A stretch of 64,000 bases of DNA from Vibrio crassostreae (GTDB taxonomy: Bacteria > Pseudomonadota > Gammaproteobacteria > Enterobacterales > Vibrionaceae). The notes under the pieces were generated by a model that searched no databases, had not been told where the DNA came from, and saw nothing but the letters and a program-made list of their open reading frames with translations. The position numbers and the translations under genes were made by a program. Positions 24,588 to 34,448 of the stretch are shown in pieces (the stretch's first letter is position 1; the number at the start of each line of letters is the position of its first letter). Where the stretch lies: NCBI RefSeq assembly GCF_024347415.1, contig NZ_AP025477.1:62001-126000 (forward strand). Reading direction: 5' to 3'.

Positions 24588-25796
24588 ATGAATATTCTAT
24601 TTGGTTTTGTCGGTGTTCTTGCACTGATTGCTTGCGCGTACCTGTTATCTGAAAGTCGTTCTTCAATTAACTGGAAAACGGTCTCTCGTGCACTATTACT
24701 TCAAATCGGTTTTGCAGCCTTAGTATTGTATTTCCCATGGGGACAATTGGCGCTAACAAGCCTAAGTAATGGTGTTTCTAGCCTGCTTGGTTTTGCAGAC
24801 GTTGGTATCGCATTCCTTTTCGGTGACCTTGCTACTGAAGGCTTCATTTTCGCGGTTCGCGTGCTTCCAATCATCATCTTCTTCAGTGCTTTGATTTCTG
24901 CGCTTTATTACTTAGGCGTCATGCAAAAAGTGATTCAAATCTTGGGCGGAGCGGTGCAAAAACTGCTGGGTACAAGTAAAGCTGAATCTCTGGTTGCTAC
25001 AGGTAATATCTTCCTTTCTCAGGGTGAGTCTCCTCTTCTTATTCGTCCCTTTTTAAAGTCTATGACTCGTTCGGAACTGTTTGCTGTAATGGCAGGTGGT
25101 ATGGCGTCGGTAGCGGGTAGTGTACTTGGTGGTTATGCTGGCCTTGGTGTTGAGCTTAAATATCTTATCGCTGCAAGCTTTATGGCGGCTCCGGGTAGCC
25201 TGTTAATGGCGAAGATCATCGTTCCTGAGCGCAGCACACCAAGTGATTACGACCATATCGAACTAGATAAAGCTGACCAAAGCAACGTGATTGATGCATT
25301 GGCAAGCGGCGCGATGAACGGTATGAAGGTTGCGGTAGCGGTTGGTACTATGTTGGTTGCCTTCGTGAGTGTGATTGCGATGGTCAATACTGGCCTAGAA
25401 AGCTTAGGTGAAACGTTCGGTTTTGCGGGCATTACGCTGCAAGCTATCTTCGGTTACCTGTTCTCGCCTCTTGCATGGCTGATCGGTATTCCGAGTGATG
25501 AAGTATTGATGGCAGGTTCTTACATCGGTCAGAAGATCGTTATGAACGAGTTTGTTGCTTTCATCGACTTCGTTGAGAACAAAGCGCTACTTTCTGAACA
25601 CAGCCAAGTAATCGTGACTTTTGCTCTATGTGGCTTTGCTAACATTGGTTCTATCGCGATTCAGTTAGGTTCAATCGGTGTTATGGCACCAGAGCGCCGT
25701 GCTGAAGTTGCAAACTTAGGTTTGAAAGCGGTAGCTGCTGGTACGCTAGCAAACCTAATGAGTGCATGCTTAGCGGGTATTTTCATCCTGCTTTAA
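24588..25796 (+). CDS. nupC: concentrative nucleoside transporter
   Basis: 402 residues, about ten membrane helices, CNT family (H+ or Na+ coupled nucleoside uptake). Family signatures: FIFAVRVLPIIIFFSALISALYYLG, ATGNIFLSQGESPLLIRPF (CNT motif around residue 145), and CGFANIGSIAIQLGSIGVMAPERR near the C-terminus. AGGA is 6-9 nt before the ATG. Expression is probably controlled by the PurR-like box, the folded leader and the upstream ORF. Followed by a strong terminator at 25809. Confidence 0.93.
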   Translation: MNILFGFVGVLALIACAYLLSESRSSINWKTVSRALLLQIGFAALVLYFPWGQLALTSLSNGVSSLLGFADVGIAFLFGDLATEGFIFAVRVLPIIIFFSALISALYYLGVMQKVIQILGGAVQKLLGTSKAESLVATGNIFLSQGESPLLIRPFLKSMTRSELFAVMAGGMASVAGSVLGGYAGLGVELKYLIAASFMAAPGSLLMAKIIVPERSTPSDYDHIELDKADQSNVIDALASGAMNGMKVAVAVGTMLVAFVSVIAMVNTGLESLGETFGFAGITLQAIFGYLFSPLAWLIGIPSDEVLMAGSYIGQKIVMNEFVAFIDFVENKALLSEHSQVIVTFALCGFANIGSIAIQLGSIGVMAPERRAEVANLGLKAVAAGTLANLMSACLAGIFILL

Positions 25797-25808
25797 GCTA
25801 GATTCAGC

Positions 25809-25861
25809 TAAAGCGGACACTTTGCTTACGGAGTTAACGTAAGGAGGGTGTCCGCTTTTTT
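25809..25861 (+). terminator. intrinsic terminator of nupC
   Basis: AAAGCGGACAC / GTGTCCGCTTTTTT long stem with an inner CTTACG / CGTAAG stem, 12 nt past the nupC stop. Confidence 0.9.
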
Positions 25862-25990
25862 GTGCCTGTTAATCAGGCGAAATCAGGTTTTGGCCGTCGA
25901 CTGTGATTTGTCTATAGTGAGTAAAAGCTCACTCGGAAGAGTAATAGAGCCAGTTCCTTTTATCCGATATACTTGAATATCATCAGGTTG

Positions 25991-26070
25991 CGATTAATAA
26001 TATTCGGCTTCGATTAAGAAGATCCGGTTCCGACTAAGCATATTCGCTTTCGACTAGGAACAATGGCAAC
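25991..26070. repeat. four degenerate 20-bp tandem repeats
   Basis: Units begin at 25991, 26011, 26031 and 26051, each starting CGATTAA or CGACTA and (first three) ending in CGG/CGC-YTT or TTC; units 1-3 agree at about 13-15 of 20 positions. The exact 20-bp period is two helical turns. It ends 27 bp before the start of the small membrane protein gene at 26098. An older fifth unit may lie at 25971-25990. Confidence 0.7.
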
Positions 26071-26097
26071 CAAGCTAAATTAATCAAGGGTCTCTCC

Positions 26098-26367
26098 ATG
26101 AACATTCGCGTTCTCATCGGTCTTATTGTTACCTTCATTGGCTTGTTTGCGATGGCTTACCTAATTGCCGGCGGCGCTCAGTTTCCTATCTACCAGTGGC
26201 CAAAAGAGGCTTATCTCGGTTTGGTGTTCAGCGTCGTGTGGGGGGCTGGTGTTGCAGCGTCTGTAGCGTATTTCTTCTCGGCATTGGTATTTGTCACTGT
26301 CGCCGTGGTTTGCTATGCGATCGGTTATAAAATCGGTGGGCTATTTTCAAGCAAGTCAGAAGCGTAA
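26098..26367 (+). CDS. small membrane protein
   Basis: 89 residues with about three membrane helices (about 5-25, 40-60, 62-82) and a short Ser-rich tail. No family recognised. The upstream tandem 20-bp repeats suggest dedicated regulation. It precedes the RND efflux operon in the same direction by 114 bp but is not clearly part of it, because the efflux operon has its own AGGAGA ribosome site and a candidate promoter region. Confidence 0.6.
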   Translation: MNIRVLIGLIVTFIGLFAMAYLIAGGAQFPIYQWPKEAYLGLVFSVVWGAGVAASVAYFFSALVFVTVAVVCYAIGYKIGGLFSSKSEA

Positions 26368-26481
26368 AGCTGAAGTTTAAACGTACGCTTTTTGTATTTT
26401 CTTTTGGGGTTAACGTTCGCCTTAACCCTCTCTTAACCCCCAGCTCGTTATCTTGTCTCCATTCTTACAGGAGACAAGAAG

Positions 26482-27915
26482 ATGAAATTGAATCTTCCTT
26501 TAAAACATTCCCTTATTTCACTTGCTCTAATCGGATTGATGGGTTGCACGACAACCAGTCAGGCCGACTATGTTTCACTCGCTGAGCAAAGCACTAATCA
26601 GACACAACAAAGCTTACTCGCAGAGCTGATTCAACAGGCTTCTAGTGATCAAGCGTCGACTCAACAAGATCTAGACGCTGAAAACCTACAACTGACCGAT
26701 TTAGTGAATGCACCGGAGCTCGATCTCTATATCGAGCGCGCTCTGCAGAACAGCCCAAGCCTCCAACAAAGCATTACAGCACTCAAAATAGCTTATGCGC
26801 AGCAAGGTGTAACTTCAGGTGATCGCTTACCAACCGTCGATGCGAGCTTTTCTGGTCAAGCTGACGAAGGCACTAACGGCTCAAGCACGACTGAAACCTA
26901 CACCACAGACGTCACGGTTGGTTGGGAACTCGATCTATGGCAGAAGCTTGCAGACACAAACAACGCCGCTTTGAAAGACATTGCGACGTCTCAGGCTAAC
27001 CTTCAGGGTGCTCAAGATCTTTTGGTCGCGAGTGTGATGAGAGGTTGGCTTGATATCAGTTTGAAGCAACAGCTTGTCGATATCGAATCGCAACGTTTGG
27101 TGATTCTAGAAAACAATGAAGAACTTGTTTTAGAACGTTATCGCGCAGGGCTAGGTAGCCTTGAAGATCTAGATAATGCAAAAACGAGCAGCGCATCGAC
27201 TCAAGCAACCTTAGCTGATTACCGTGAGCAGCTTGCACAAAGCCGACGTGAATTGGTTTTATTAACGGGTCAGTGGAGTGGTGAGTCTGATGAGCTATCC
27301 CTTGCTGAGCTAGGTTCGTTTCCAACCATCATTAATCCACTAGACAATATGCCGACACAAGATCTAGCAGGTCGTCCCGATCTTCAAGCGGCTTTCTTCA
27401 ATATCGAAGCGGAAACTCTGCGCGCTGACACGGCATACAAAGCGATGCTGCCGTCTATCAGTTTATCTGCAAGCCTGACTGATATGGCGGATTCTCCGAG
27501 TGAAGCGCTGCTTACCGGGCCTTTGTGGAGTGCGCTTGGCCAAGTGTCTGCACCACTGTTTCAAGGTGGCAAGCTAAAAGCACAGGCAGAAATTGCAGAT
27601 CTAACCACAGAAACCAGTTACTGGGCTTACCAAGAGACACTGCTCAATGCGGTGAATGAAGTGGAAAATGCGATGGGGCAAGAGTCCTCATTAACGCTTC
27701 AACAGCAACACCTAACGAACGCCTTGGTAAGCGCACAACGCAGCTTCACTAGCTATGAAGAGAAATACCGTCAGGGTTTGGTCGACATTTTTGATCTACT
27801 TACTGTTCAGCAGCAAACCTATGACCTTGAAGCGCAGTTAACACAAACCATTTATAACCGTCTCGTAAACCGAATTGATTTAGGCCTAGCTCTGGGCTTG
27901 GGAGTATCTTCATGA
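26482..27915 (+). CDS. RND efflux outer-membrane factor (TolC/OprM-like lipoprotein)
   Basis: 477 residues. N-terminal lipobox (LIGLMGC) marks an outer-membrane lipoprotein. Two repeated OEP domains with long helices (ALQNSPSLQQSITALKIAYAQQGV, AGLGSLEDLDNAKTS; later AEIADLTTETSYWAYQETLLNAVNEVENA and YRQGLVDIFDLLTVQQQTYD) follow the NodT/OprM pattern. It forms the trimeric exit duct for the pump encoded next. A strong AGGAGA is upstream, and the stop overlaps the adaptor start by 4 nt. Confidence 0.92.
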   Translation: MKLNLPLKHSLISLALIGLMGCTTTSQADYVSLAEQSTNQTQQSLLAELIQQASSDQASTQQDLDAENLQLTDLVNAPELDLYIERALQNSPSLQQSITALKIAYAQQGVTSGDRLPTVDASFSGQADEGTNGSSTTETYTTDVTVGWELDLWQKLADTNNAALKDIATSQANLQGAQDLLVASVMRGWLDISLKQQLVDIESQRLVILENNEELVLERYRAGLGSLEDLDNAKTSSASTQATLADYREQLAQSRRELVLLTGQWSGESDELSLAELGSFPTIINPLDNMPTQDLAGRPDLQAAFFNIEAETLRADTAYKAMLPSISLSASLTDMADSPSEALLTGPLWSALGQVSAPLFQGGKLKAQAEIADLTTETSYWAYQETLLNAVNEVENAMGQESSLTLQQQHLTNALVSAQRSFTSYEEKYRQGLVDIFDLLTVQQQTYDLEAQLTQTIYNRLVNRIDLGLALGLGVSS

Positions 27916-29141
27916 AACTGAACACCATCACAATTGCAATCACCTTAGTGGCTGGTTCAAGCATTTTTGCTGCCCTTGCTTACAATGGTTCACAAGTGGC
28001 TCCTACTCCTCAAAAGACGAATGAACTAACGGTTTCAGAGCCTCAAGCTACGCCTATTCAAACCAAGTCTATTGATACGACGAGCTTGCCTGCTTCACAA
28101 CAACAGCAAGTGTCTGTGGTACTTGCCATTCTCGGTGACTACCAAGCAGAAGTGGTGGGTTACGGGGAAGCTAAGTCGCGTTACGAATTGATGTTTTCGA
28201 CGGAAGTTGATGGCCGAGTAGAAACGATCAGCTCGCAGTTTGAAACTGGGCAAGTGATTGGCCAAGGTGAAGTGATCGCTAATATCGATTCGACCAGTTA
28301 CCAACAAGCGGTAACCCAAGCGAAGGCGAATGTTGCTCAAGCTCAACTGGATTTGTTGGAAGAGCAGAGACAAGGCGAACAAGCTAAGTCTGAATGGCAA
28401 CGATCTGGTTTGTCTGGCGAGCCGGATTCACCTTTAGTATTACGCGAACCACAACTGGCACAAGTAACAGCAGCCTTGGAGAACGCCAAGCTTGAATTGG
28501 TGAAGGCTGAGCAAGACCTCGAAAAAACAACCTTGGTTGCCCCTTTTGATTCGTTGGTCGTGAGCCGTGATGTTCAACCGGGAAGCTACGCACAAACGGG
28601 CGCTCAAATAGCCACGTTATACAGCGTTGATGAGGTTGAGGTCTCTGTCCCCCTTTCTGAAAGCCAATGGTTGAGCCTACCCAACAGCGATAACACCCAA
28701 CTGAAAGAGCAGCCGTGGCCAGTGACTCTATCGAGTTCTGACGGTCAATTCCAATGGCAAGGTTATGTCGAGCGAGTAGAGCAGCACTTACAACAAGACA
28801 CGCGTCAGCGCTCATTGATCGTGAAAGTCGATAATCCTTTGGATCAAGAGAAGGATCTTTATCCAGGAACGTTCGTACAAGCGACGATCTCGGGTAAGCA
28901 GTTAACCCAATTGTGGGAACTTCCGGCTTCTGCACTTTCGCAACAAGGCGACCTGTGGTTTGTGGATGATAGCGGTCAACTTTCGAAATCAAACGCGAAT
29001 GTTGAATTTGAAAAGGGTGGTTTGATTTACATCGATCCTGCCAAATTGGATTTGGAAATTGGTGACAGTATGCAAGTGGTTAAGCGTCCGTTAAGCAGCT
29101 TTAAAGCGGGTATGGTCGTTCTGGCTAAGGCGGAGGGTTAG
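27912..29141 (+). CDS. RND efflux periplasmic adaptor (membrane-fusion protein)
   Basis: 409 residues. One N-terminal membrane/signal segment (about 5-22) and a linker. The split lipoyl domain is visible (FSTEVDGRVETISSQFETGQ ... KTTLVAPFDSLVVSRDVQPG) flanking an alpha-hairpin (QAVTQAKANVAQAQLDLLEEQ), then beta-barrel and membrane-proximal domains. It bridges the inner-membrane pump and the outer-membrane factor. Start and stop overlap or abut its neighbours (4 nt before, 2 nt after), so the three are one operon. Confidence 0.92.
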   Translation: MKLNTITIAITLVAGSSIFAALAYNGSQVAPTPQKTNELTVSEPQATPIQTKSIDTTSLPASQQQQVSVVLAILGDYQAEVVGYGEAKSRYELMFSTEVDGRVETISSQFETGQVIGQGEVIANIDSTSYQQAVTQAKANVAQAQLDLLEEQRQGEQAKSEWQRSGLSGEPDSPLVLREPQLAQVTAALENAKLELVKAEQDLEKTTLVAPFDSLVVSRDVQPGSYAQTGAQIATLYSVDEVEVSVPLSESQWLSLPNSDNTQLKEQPWPVTLSSSDGQFQWQGYVERVEQHLQQDTRQRSLIVKVDNPLDQEKDLYPGTFVQATISGKQLTQLWELPASALSQQGDLWFVDDSGQLSKSNANVEFEKGGLIYIDPAKLDLEIGDSMQVVKRPLSSFKAGMVVLAKAEG

Positions 29142-29143
29142 TC

Positions 29144-32100
29144 ATGTCTCATGAGTTGAAACCGAATAACCAAGCGGACAGTAACCAGAAGCCAACTAAA
29201 CCACACACTGGCGCAATTGCATGGTTCGCGAATAACTCTGTAGCAGCGAATTTGTTGTTAGTGGGCGTGATCATCATCGGTCTTTTATCGCTTAACACGT
29301 TACGTAAAGAAGCGTTTCCAAGCCTAGAACCTGATGTGGTGACAGTGTCGGTAACCTATGACAGTGGTGACCCTATTCAGGCGGAAGAAGGCCTAGCGAT
29401 TAAGATTGAAGATGCGTTAGAAACCGTACCGGGCATTAAGCGTATTACGTCAACTTCTGATGCGAATGGTAGCCATGTTTCGATTGAAAAAACGAGCACC
29501 TATGATCTTGATACCCTGTTAACTGACGTTAAAACTAAGGTTGATGCGATCAATAACCTGCCTTCTGGCGCTGATAATCCTGTGATTGATAAAGCTCGCA
29601 TGCAAGATCATGCCTTATGGGTGCAGATCTATGGTGACGCAGACCGAGCAACGCTTCAAAGCTTAGCCGAGCAATTGAAATCAGATCTATTGAGCCAGTC
29701 ATCAATTCGTGATTTGGAAATCAAGGCTAAGGCTGACCCTATGATCTCAGTTGAGGTTGATGAGAACAAGCTACAGGCATACGGCTTAACTCTGACTGAC
29801 GTTTCTGAAGCGATCAATGCGGAATCTTCTGCGGCTATCTCGACGAGCCTTCGTAATGGCGAAAAAACGGTTCGTTTGAAGGTTTCTGAACAGGCGTATG
29901 AGATCCAAGATTTCAACGCGATTCCGGTGATGACGACGACTGATGGTACGCAAATTACCTTGGGTGACATTGCCAACGTTGAAGACATGTTTGCTGATGA
30001 TACCTTCATGCTTTCTCGTTATAACCAACAGAATGCGATGGCAATTCAGATCGTGATGGATGAATACGGAGACGTCGTCAGCATTGTTGAACAAGCAGAA
30101 AAAGTGGTAGAGCGCTGGGAAAACAGCAACATGCTGCCTAGCGATGTCGAAATCGAAACTTGGTACGATAAAAGTACCATGATCAAAGACCGCTTAAGCC
30201 TATTGATGAAGAATGCGCTCACCGGTATTGCTTTGGTGTTCATCGTGTTAGCGGTATTCCTAAACGTGCGTGTCGCTTTCTGGGTCGCCGCTGGCTTACC
30301 GTTTGTTTTTTTTGGCACCATGTTCTTCATGACCGACACCTTTATGGGGTTAACCATCAATGAAATGACTACCTTTGGTTTCATTATGGCGCTCGGGATA
30401 GTGGTCGATGATGCCGTAGTGGTCGGGGAAAGTATCTACTCCACGCGCAAAGAAGAAGGCGACTCGATAGGCAGTACCATTCGAGGCACCATGAAAGTGG
30501 CATCACCGACCATATTTGGTGTGTTAACGACGGTTGTTGCCTTCTTAGCACTCGCGAACGTTGAAGGCAAAATGGGGCAGATTTATGCTCAATTCGGCAC
30601 GGTCGTGACTATCTGTTTACTGCTGTCTTTGGTTGAGTCTAAATTCATTCTGCCATCGCACCTTGCACACATTAATACTAAGCGCAGCGAGAAGAAGGGG
30701 CTGTGGGCTCGCGTTCAACATGCTGCCGATACTGGATTAGGTTGGTTTAATAAGCGCATCTACTGCCCTGTGATTGAATGGGCACTAAAACTACGTTACG
30801 CCGTGGTGATGGTTTTCTTATCGCTACTAATCTTAGTAGCAGGATTACCAATGACAGGCGCGGTTCGTGTGGCGTTCTTCCCTGATATGCCGGGAGACAC
30901 AGTGACTGCTGATATGTCGATGCAAAACGACGCCAGCTTTGGTCAAACACAACAAAATTTGTTAGTGCTTGAAGCGGCGGCAACACAAACGGATGAAACT
31001 CTGAGGGCGCAATACGGGGCTCAAGGTGAAGAATCGGAACTGCTTAGCCTTCAGGTTATCGCCGATGCCGATGATTCAGGCCAAGTGAAAATTGAATTGG
31101 ACAGCGACAGTGTTTATACATCGAACGAGTTTGCAGATGCGTGGCAAGAGGCTGTTGGCCAAATGGAAGGGGTTAAGAAGCTCAAAATCTTGTCTAAAAT
31201 GGAGATGGTCGACAACTTCAAAGTAGAACTGAAAGCGTGGAATGAAGAATCCGTTACTGCAGCGGGTAATGAGTTCTTAACCAAGCTGCAAGCGATTGAA
31301 GGTGTGAGTGGTATTGACCATAACTTGGATCTTGGTGAGCCTCAGTATCGTTTTGAATTAACACAGCAAGGCCGTGCGTTAGGCTTTGATACTGCAAGTC
31401 TTTCACAGCAAGTATTGCAAGCGTTTGGTGGTGATATTGTTCAGCAGTTCCAACGTGGTAAGGATGAGGTAAAAGTCCGTGTGCGCTACCCAGAATCGGA
31501 TCGCCAAACCATTGCGGATATCAAACAATCGAGCGTGAGGACCAACGACGGTACCGTGGTGCCTTTGAGCACAGTCGCTAAAGTATATTCTGATTACCAA
31601 GTATCAGAGATCACACGCATTGATAGCCAACGTGCTGTGTACATCAGTGCAGTATTGGACAAAGAGGTGGTTGCGCCTGCTGAGCTTGTTCATCAGTTGC
31701 AAGACACATTAGTACCCGATTTAGAAGCGCAATATCCGGGGCTAACGGTCGACTTTGCTGGCGAAACGGAAGAGCAAGAAGAAACCGCGAGTTCAATGAT
31801 GAGCATGTTTGTACTCGCCATGATTGCTATCTACACGCTGCTTGCTATCCCGCTGAAGTCTTACATTCAGCCTGTGATCATTATGACAGCGATTCCGTTT
31901 GGTATTGTTGGGGCAATCTTAGGGCACTGGTGGAATGACTTAACAATCAGTATCCTATCGTTAAACGGTATCCTTGCGTTGAGTGGCGTGGTGGTGAATG
32001 ACAGCTTGTTGTTGGTTTCTCGTTTCAATGAGCTAATCAAAGAGCAGGGCAAGTCGGTTCACGATGCGATTGTTGAAGCGTGTTCTGGTCGACTAAGAGC

Positions 32101-32332
32101 CGTGTTACTCACATCGGTCACCACGTTCGCAGGTTTGACGCCACTATTAAGTGAAACGTCTCTGCAGGCTCAATTCCTGATCCCAGCAGCGGCGGCACTA
32201 GGCTATGGCATTTTGTTTGCGACGTTTATTACATTGATTCTGACGCCAGCATTGTTAATGATTCAGTGTGAGATTAAGTCTCTGATTCTTAAAGTCACAA
32301 ATCGAGTCAAAGGCGTTGAACAAACGGCTTAA
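29144..32332 (+). CDS. RND inner-membrane efflux transporter
   Basis: 1062 residues, the usual RND length with 12 membrane helices and two large periplasmic loops. Helix 4 carries the proton-relay Asp pair in GIVVDDAVVVGES; related GVVVNDSLLLVSRFNE occurs in the C-terminal repeat. Other family marks: NSVAANLLLVG near the start and KSYIQPVIIMTAIPFGIVGA near the end. It exports drugs, bile salts or similar amphiphiles using the proton gradient. The C-terminus is followed by the two-component system in the same direction, implying stress-controlled expression. Confidence 0.94.
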   Translation: MSHELKPNNQADSNQKPTKPHTGAIAWFANNSVAANLLLVGVIIIGLLSLNTLRKEAFPSLEPDVVTVSVTYDSGDPIQAEEGLAIKIEDALETVPGIKRITSTSDANGSHVSIEKTSTYDLDTLLTDVKTKVDAINNLPSGADNPVIDKARMQDHALWVQIYGDADRATLQSLAEQLKSDLLSQSSIRDLEIKAKADPMISVEVDENKLQAYGLTLTDVSEAINAESSAAISTSLRNGEKTVRLKVSEQAYEIQDFNAIPVMTTTDGTQITLGDIANVEDMFADDTFMLSRYNQQNAMAIQIVMDEYGDVVSIVEQAEKVVERWENSNMLPSDVEIETWYDKSTMIKDRLSLLMKNALTGIALVFIVLAVFLNVRVAFWVAAGLPFVFFGTMFFMTDTFMGLTINEMTTFGFIMALGIVVDDAVVVGESIYSTRKEEGDSIGSTIRGTMKVASPTIFGVLTTVVAFLALANVEGKMGQIYAQFGTVVTICLLLSLVESKFILPSHLAHINTKRSEKKGLWARVQHAADTGLGWFNKRIYCPVIEWALKLRYAVVMVFLSLLILVAGLPMTGAVRVAFFPDMPGDTVTADMSMQNDASFGQTQQNLLVLEAAATQTDETLRAQYGAQGEESELLSLQVIADADDSGQVKIELDSDSVYTSNEFADAWQEAVGQMEGVKKLKILSKMEMVDNFKVELKAWNEESVTAAGNEFLTKLQAIEGVSGIDHNLDLGEPQYRFELTQQGRALGFDTASLSQQVLQAFGGDIVQQFQRGKDEVKVRVRYPESDRQTIADIKQSSVRTNDGTVVPLSTVAKVYSDYQVSEITRIDSQRAVYISAVLDKEVVAPAELVHQLQDTLVPDLEAQYPGLTVDFAGETEEQEETASSMMSMFVLAMIAIYTLLAIPLKSYIQPVIIMTAIPFGIVGAILGHWWNDLTISILSLNGILALSGVVVNDSLLLVSRFNELIKEQGKSVHDAIVEACSGRLRAVLLTSVTTFAGLTPLLSETSLQAQFLIPAAAALGYGILFATFITLILTPALLMIQCEIKSLILKVTNRVKGVEQTA

Positions 32333-32484
32333 CAATGGCTAAGCTAATGATGATATTTAACGGGTGGATGCCGAGTTAGTCTCAGCAGCATCTGTTTAGG
32401 TTCATTTACAGTCAAAGCACCATAGGCCAAGGCATTTCAGAACCGCGCATTACCAGCCACAATATAACTAAAATAGAGGTCGTC

Positions 32485-33198
32485 ATGATGGCAGAATCCG
32501 TCACTAATAAACTCACAGATAAGCTTCAATTGCTTTTGGTTGAAGACGACCTTGATTTAGCCACTGCTGTTATTGATTACCTCGATTTAGAAGATATCCA
32601 GTGTGATCATGCAGCAAATGGTTTAGCTGGACTCAATCTAATTGAAACTAATCGCTATGACGCAGTAATTCTCGATCTCAACTTGCCCAAAATGAACGGC
32701 TTGCAGGTGTGTGAGAATCTCAGAGCGCAGGGTATTGATACACCCGTTTTGATGCTGACTGCACGTGATACGCTTGATGATAAGCTGACTGGCTTTTCAA
32801 AAGGGGCTGATGACTACTTGATCAAACCATTTGCGATGGAAGAGTTGATTGTTCGAGCTCAAGTATTGGCAAAGCGGCGCAGTGGTCAGGTTAGCCGCTT
32901 ATCAGTGAGCGATCTCGAGATCGACCTTAAACAGCATCAAGCTTATCGTGCGAACTCACCTCTCAAGCTTTCCCCAACTGCGCTCAAAATTTTAGAAGTT
33001 TTGATGCGATCTAGCCCTAATCCTGTTTCACGAGAGACGATCATGCAGGGCGTGTGGGGCGACGACCAACCAGACAGTAACAGCTTGAAAGTACACATCT
33101 TTAATTTGCGTAAACAAGTGGATGCAGAACAAGACAATAAGCTACTGCATACTATTGCGGGCAAAGGTTTTGCGATTAAGGAGTTACGACAAGAATGA
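32485..33198 (+). CDS. OmpR-family response regulator of the efflux cluster
   Basis: 237 residues. Receiver: VEDDLDL, phospho-Asp in VILDLNLPK, Thr in LMLTARD and Lys in YLIKPF. Winged helix: LSPTALKILEVLMRSSPNPVSRE, HIFNLRKQV, TIAGKGFAI. It closely follows QseB/PmrA-type regulators in layout. It overlaps the kinase by 4 nt (ATGA). Position right after the RND operon makes the pump its probable target. ATG at 32485 is followed by another ATG at 32488. Confidence 0.92.
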   Translation: MMAESVTNKLTDKLQLLLVEDDLDLATAVIDYLDLEDIQCDHAANGLAGLNLIETNRYDAVILDLNLPKMNGLQVCENLRAQGIDTPVLMLTARDTLDDKLTGFSKGADDYLIKPFAMEELIVRAQVLAKRRSGQVSRLSVSDLEIDLKQHQAYRANSPLKLSPTALKILEVLMRSSPNPVSRETIMQGVWGDDQPDSNSLKVHIFNLRKQVDAEQDNKLLHTIAGKGFAIKELRQE

Positions 33199-34448
33199 AG
33201 ATCAGACCAAGTTTAAGGATCTACGTCTTATTGGCGATTCTGGTCACTGGTGTGACGACGATTCTGGTTCTATCTGCATTGAGTGTAAACTACTTTGTGT
33301 CTGGGATGGATATCGCTATGCGTGGTTCTATGATTGCCCAAGCGCAACAAGATGCGGTGAAGCCAGGCAAGCCGATGACTAATCAAGAGTTTACCGTTGC
33401 AACTCAGTGGCACGATTTACCACAAGGTATTCAGAGTAACCTTAAGCAGAACGAACTCCAATTCAACCGCATGACCAAAATGATCATTGGCAAATCTATA
33501 TTCTCACCTCCCGAGAAAGGCTATTTCGCCATGAAGGTAATGAAAGGTGATGAGGTTCGTTATGTTTCTGCGGTGTTTACGCAAAGGCATGATCAATTTA
33601 TGAAAGATGACGGGCTTCCGCACTTTGTGATGATTTTATTGACCGCATTGGGTGCGATTGTATTGTTTTTCGTTATCTTGGTTTTGGTGTTACGTAAGGT
33701 GGCATCGCCTGTTGAGCGGCTAAAGAACTGGGCCAAATCGTTAGATAAAGATAACCTCAATGAACCGACACCAGATTTTCACTTCAGTGAACTGAACACC
33801 TTGGCTCACATCATTCGTGATAGTTTGAGTTCAGTTCAAAACAGCTTAGAACGAGAGCAGAAATTTTTGGGTTATGCGAGCCACGAATTACGTACTCCTA
33901 TTGCGGTCACAAGAACCAACAGTGAACTGCTAGAGAAGCTGATTCAAAAGGGTAAGAGCCCAGAAAAGCAGCTTGAAGTGATAGACCGAATTAAGCGCGC
34001 GGGTTTCACCATGACAGACCTGACAGAAACTTTGTTGTGGCTCACCCGACAACAAGACAAAGACCTGCCTCTGGAAAACGTACATCTTGGCGAACTGTCA
34101 CAACAGATTACCCACGATTTAACCTATCTGTTGAATGGTAAAGCGGTGGTTGTGAATCTTGAAAGCGACGACACACAATGCCAGTTACCAGTTGGACTAA
34201 CCCGAATCGTGCTGACCAACTTGATTCGCAATGCTTTCCAGCACACAGGAAGCGGTACCGTGGATATCGTTCAAGTGGGTTCAAAAGTCACCATTGTTAA
34301 CAACAACACTGATGGCACGGTAGAAGACAATCATTTGGGTTTTGGTCTAGGGTTAGAGCTCACCGAAAAGCTGCTCGCGCAATATCAATGGCAATATCAT
34401 AACCAAGAGTTGGCTGGTGGTCGTGAAGTGTGGGTGGATTTCTCGTAA
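33195..34448 (+). CDS. sensor histidine kinase of the efflux cluster
   Basis: 417 residues. Membrane helix (about 8-32), periplasmic domain of about 115 residues, second helix (about 145-170), HAMP-like linker, H-box GYASHELRTPIAV, N-box NLIRNAFQHTG and G-box GFGLGLELTEKLL. The usual DxGxG G1 block is weakened (TIVNNNTDGT), a feature of QseC/ParS-like small kinases. Coupled to its regulator (4-nt overlap) and to the methyltransferase (TAATG overlap). Likely senses an envelope or drug signal. Confidence 0.9.
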   Translation: MKIRPSLRIYVLLAILVTGVTTILVLSALSVNYFVSGMDIAMRGSMIAQAQQDAVKPGKPMTNQEFTVATQWHDLPQGIQSNLKQNELQFNRMTKMIIGKSIFSPPEKGYFAMKVMKGDEVRYVSAVFTQRHDQFMKDDGLPHFVMILLTALGAIVLFFVILVLVLRKVASPVERLKNWAKSLDKDNLNEPTPDFHFSELNTLAHIIRDSLSSVQNSLEREQKFLGYASHELRTPIAVTRTNSELLEKLIQKGKSPEKQLEVIDRIKRAGFTMTDLTETLLWLTRQQDKDLPLENVHLGELSQQITHDLTYLLNGKAVVVNLESDDTQCQLPVGLTRIVLTNLIRNAFQHTGSGTVDIVQVGSKVTIVNNNTDGTVEDNHLGFGLGLELTEKLLAQYQWQYHNQELAGGREVWVDFS

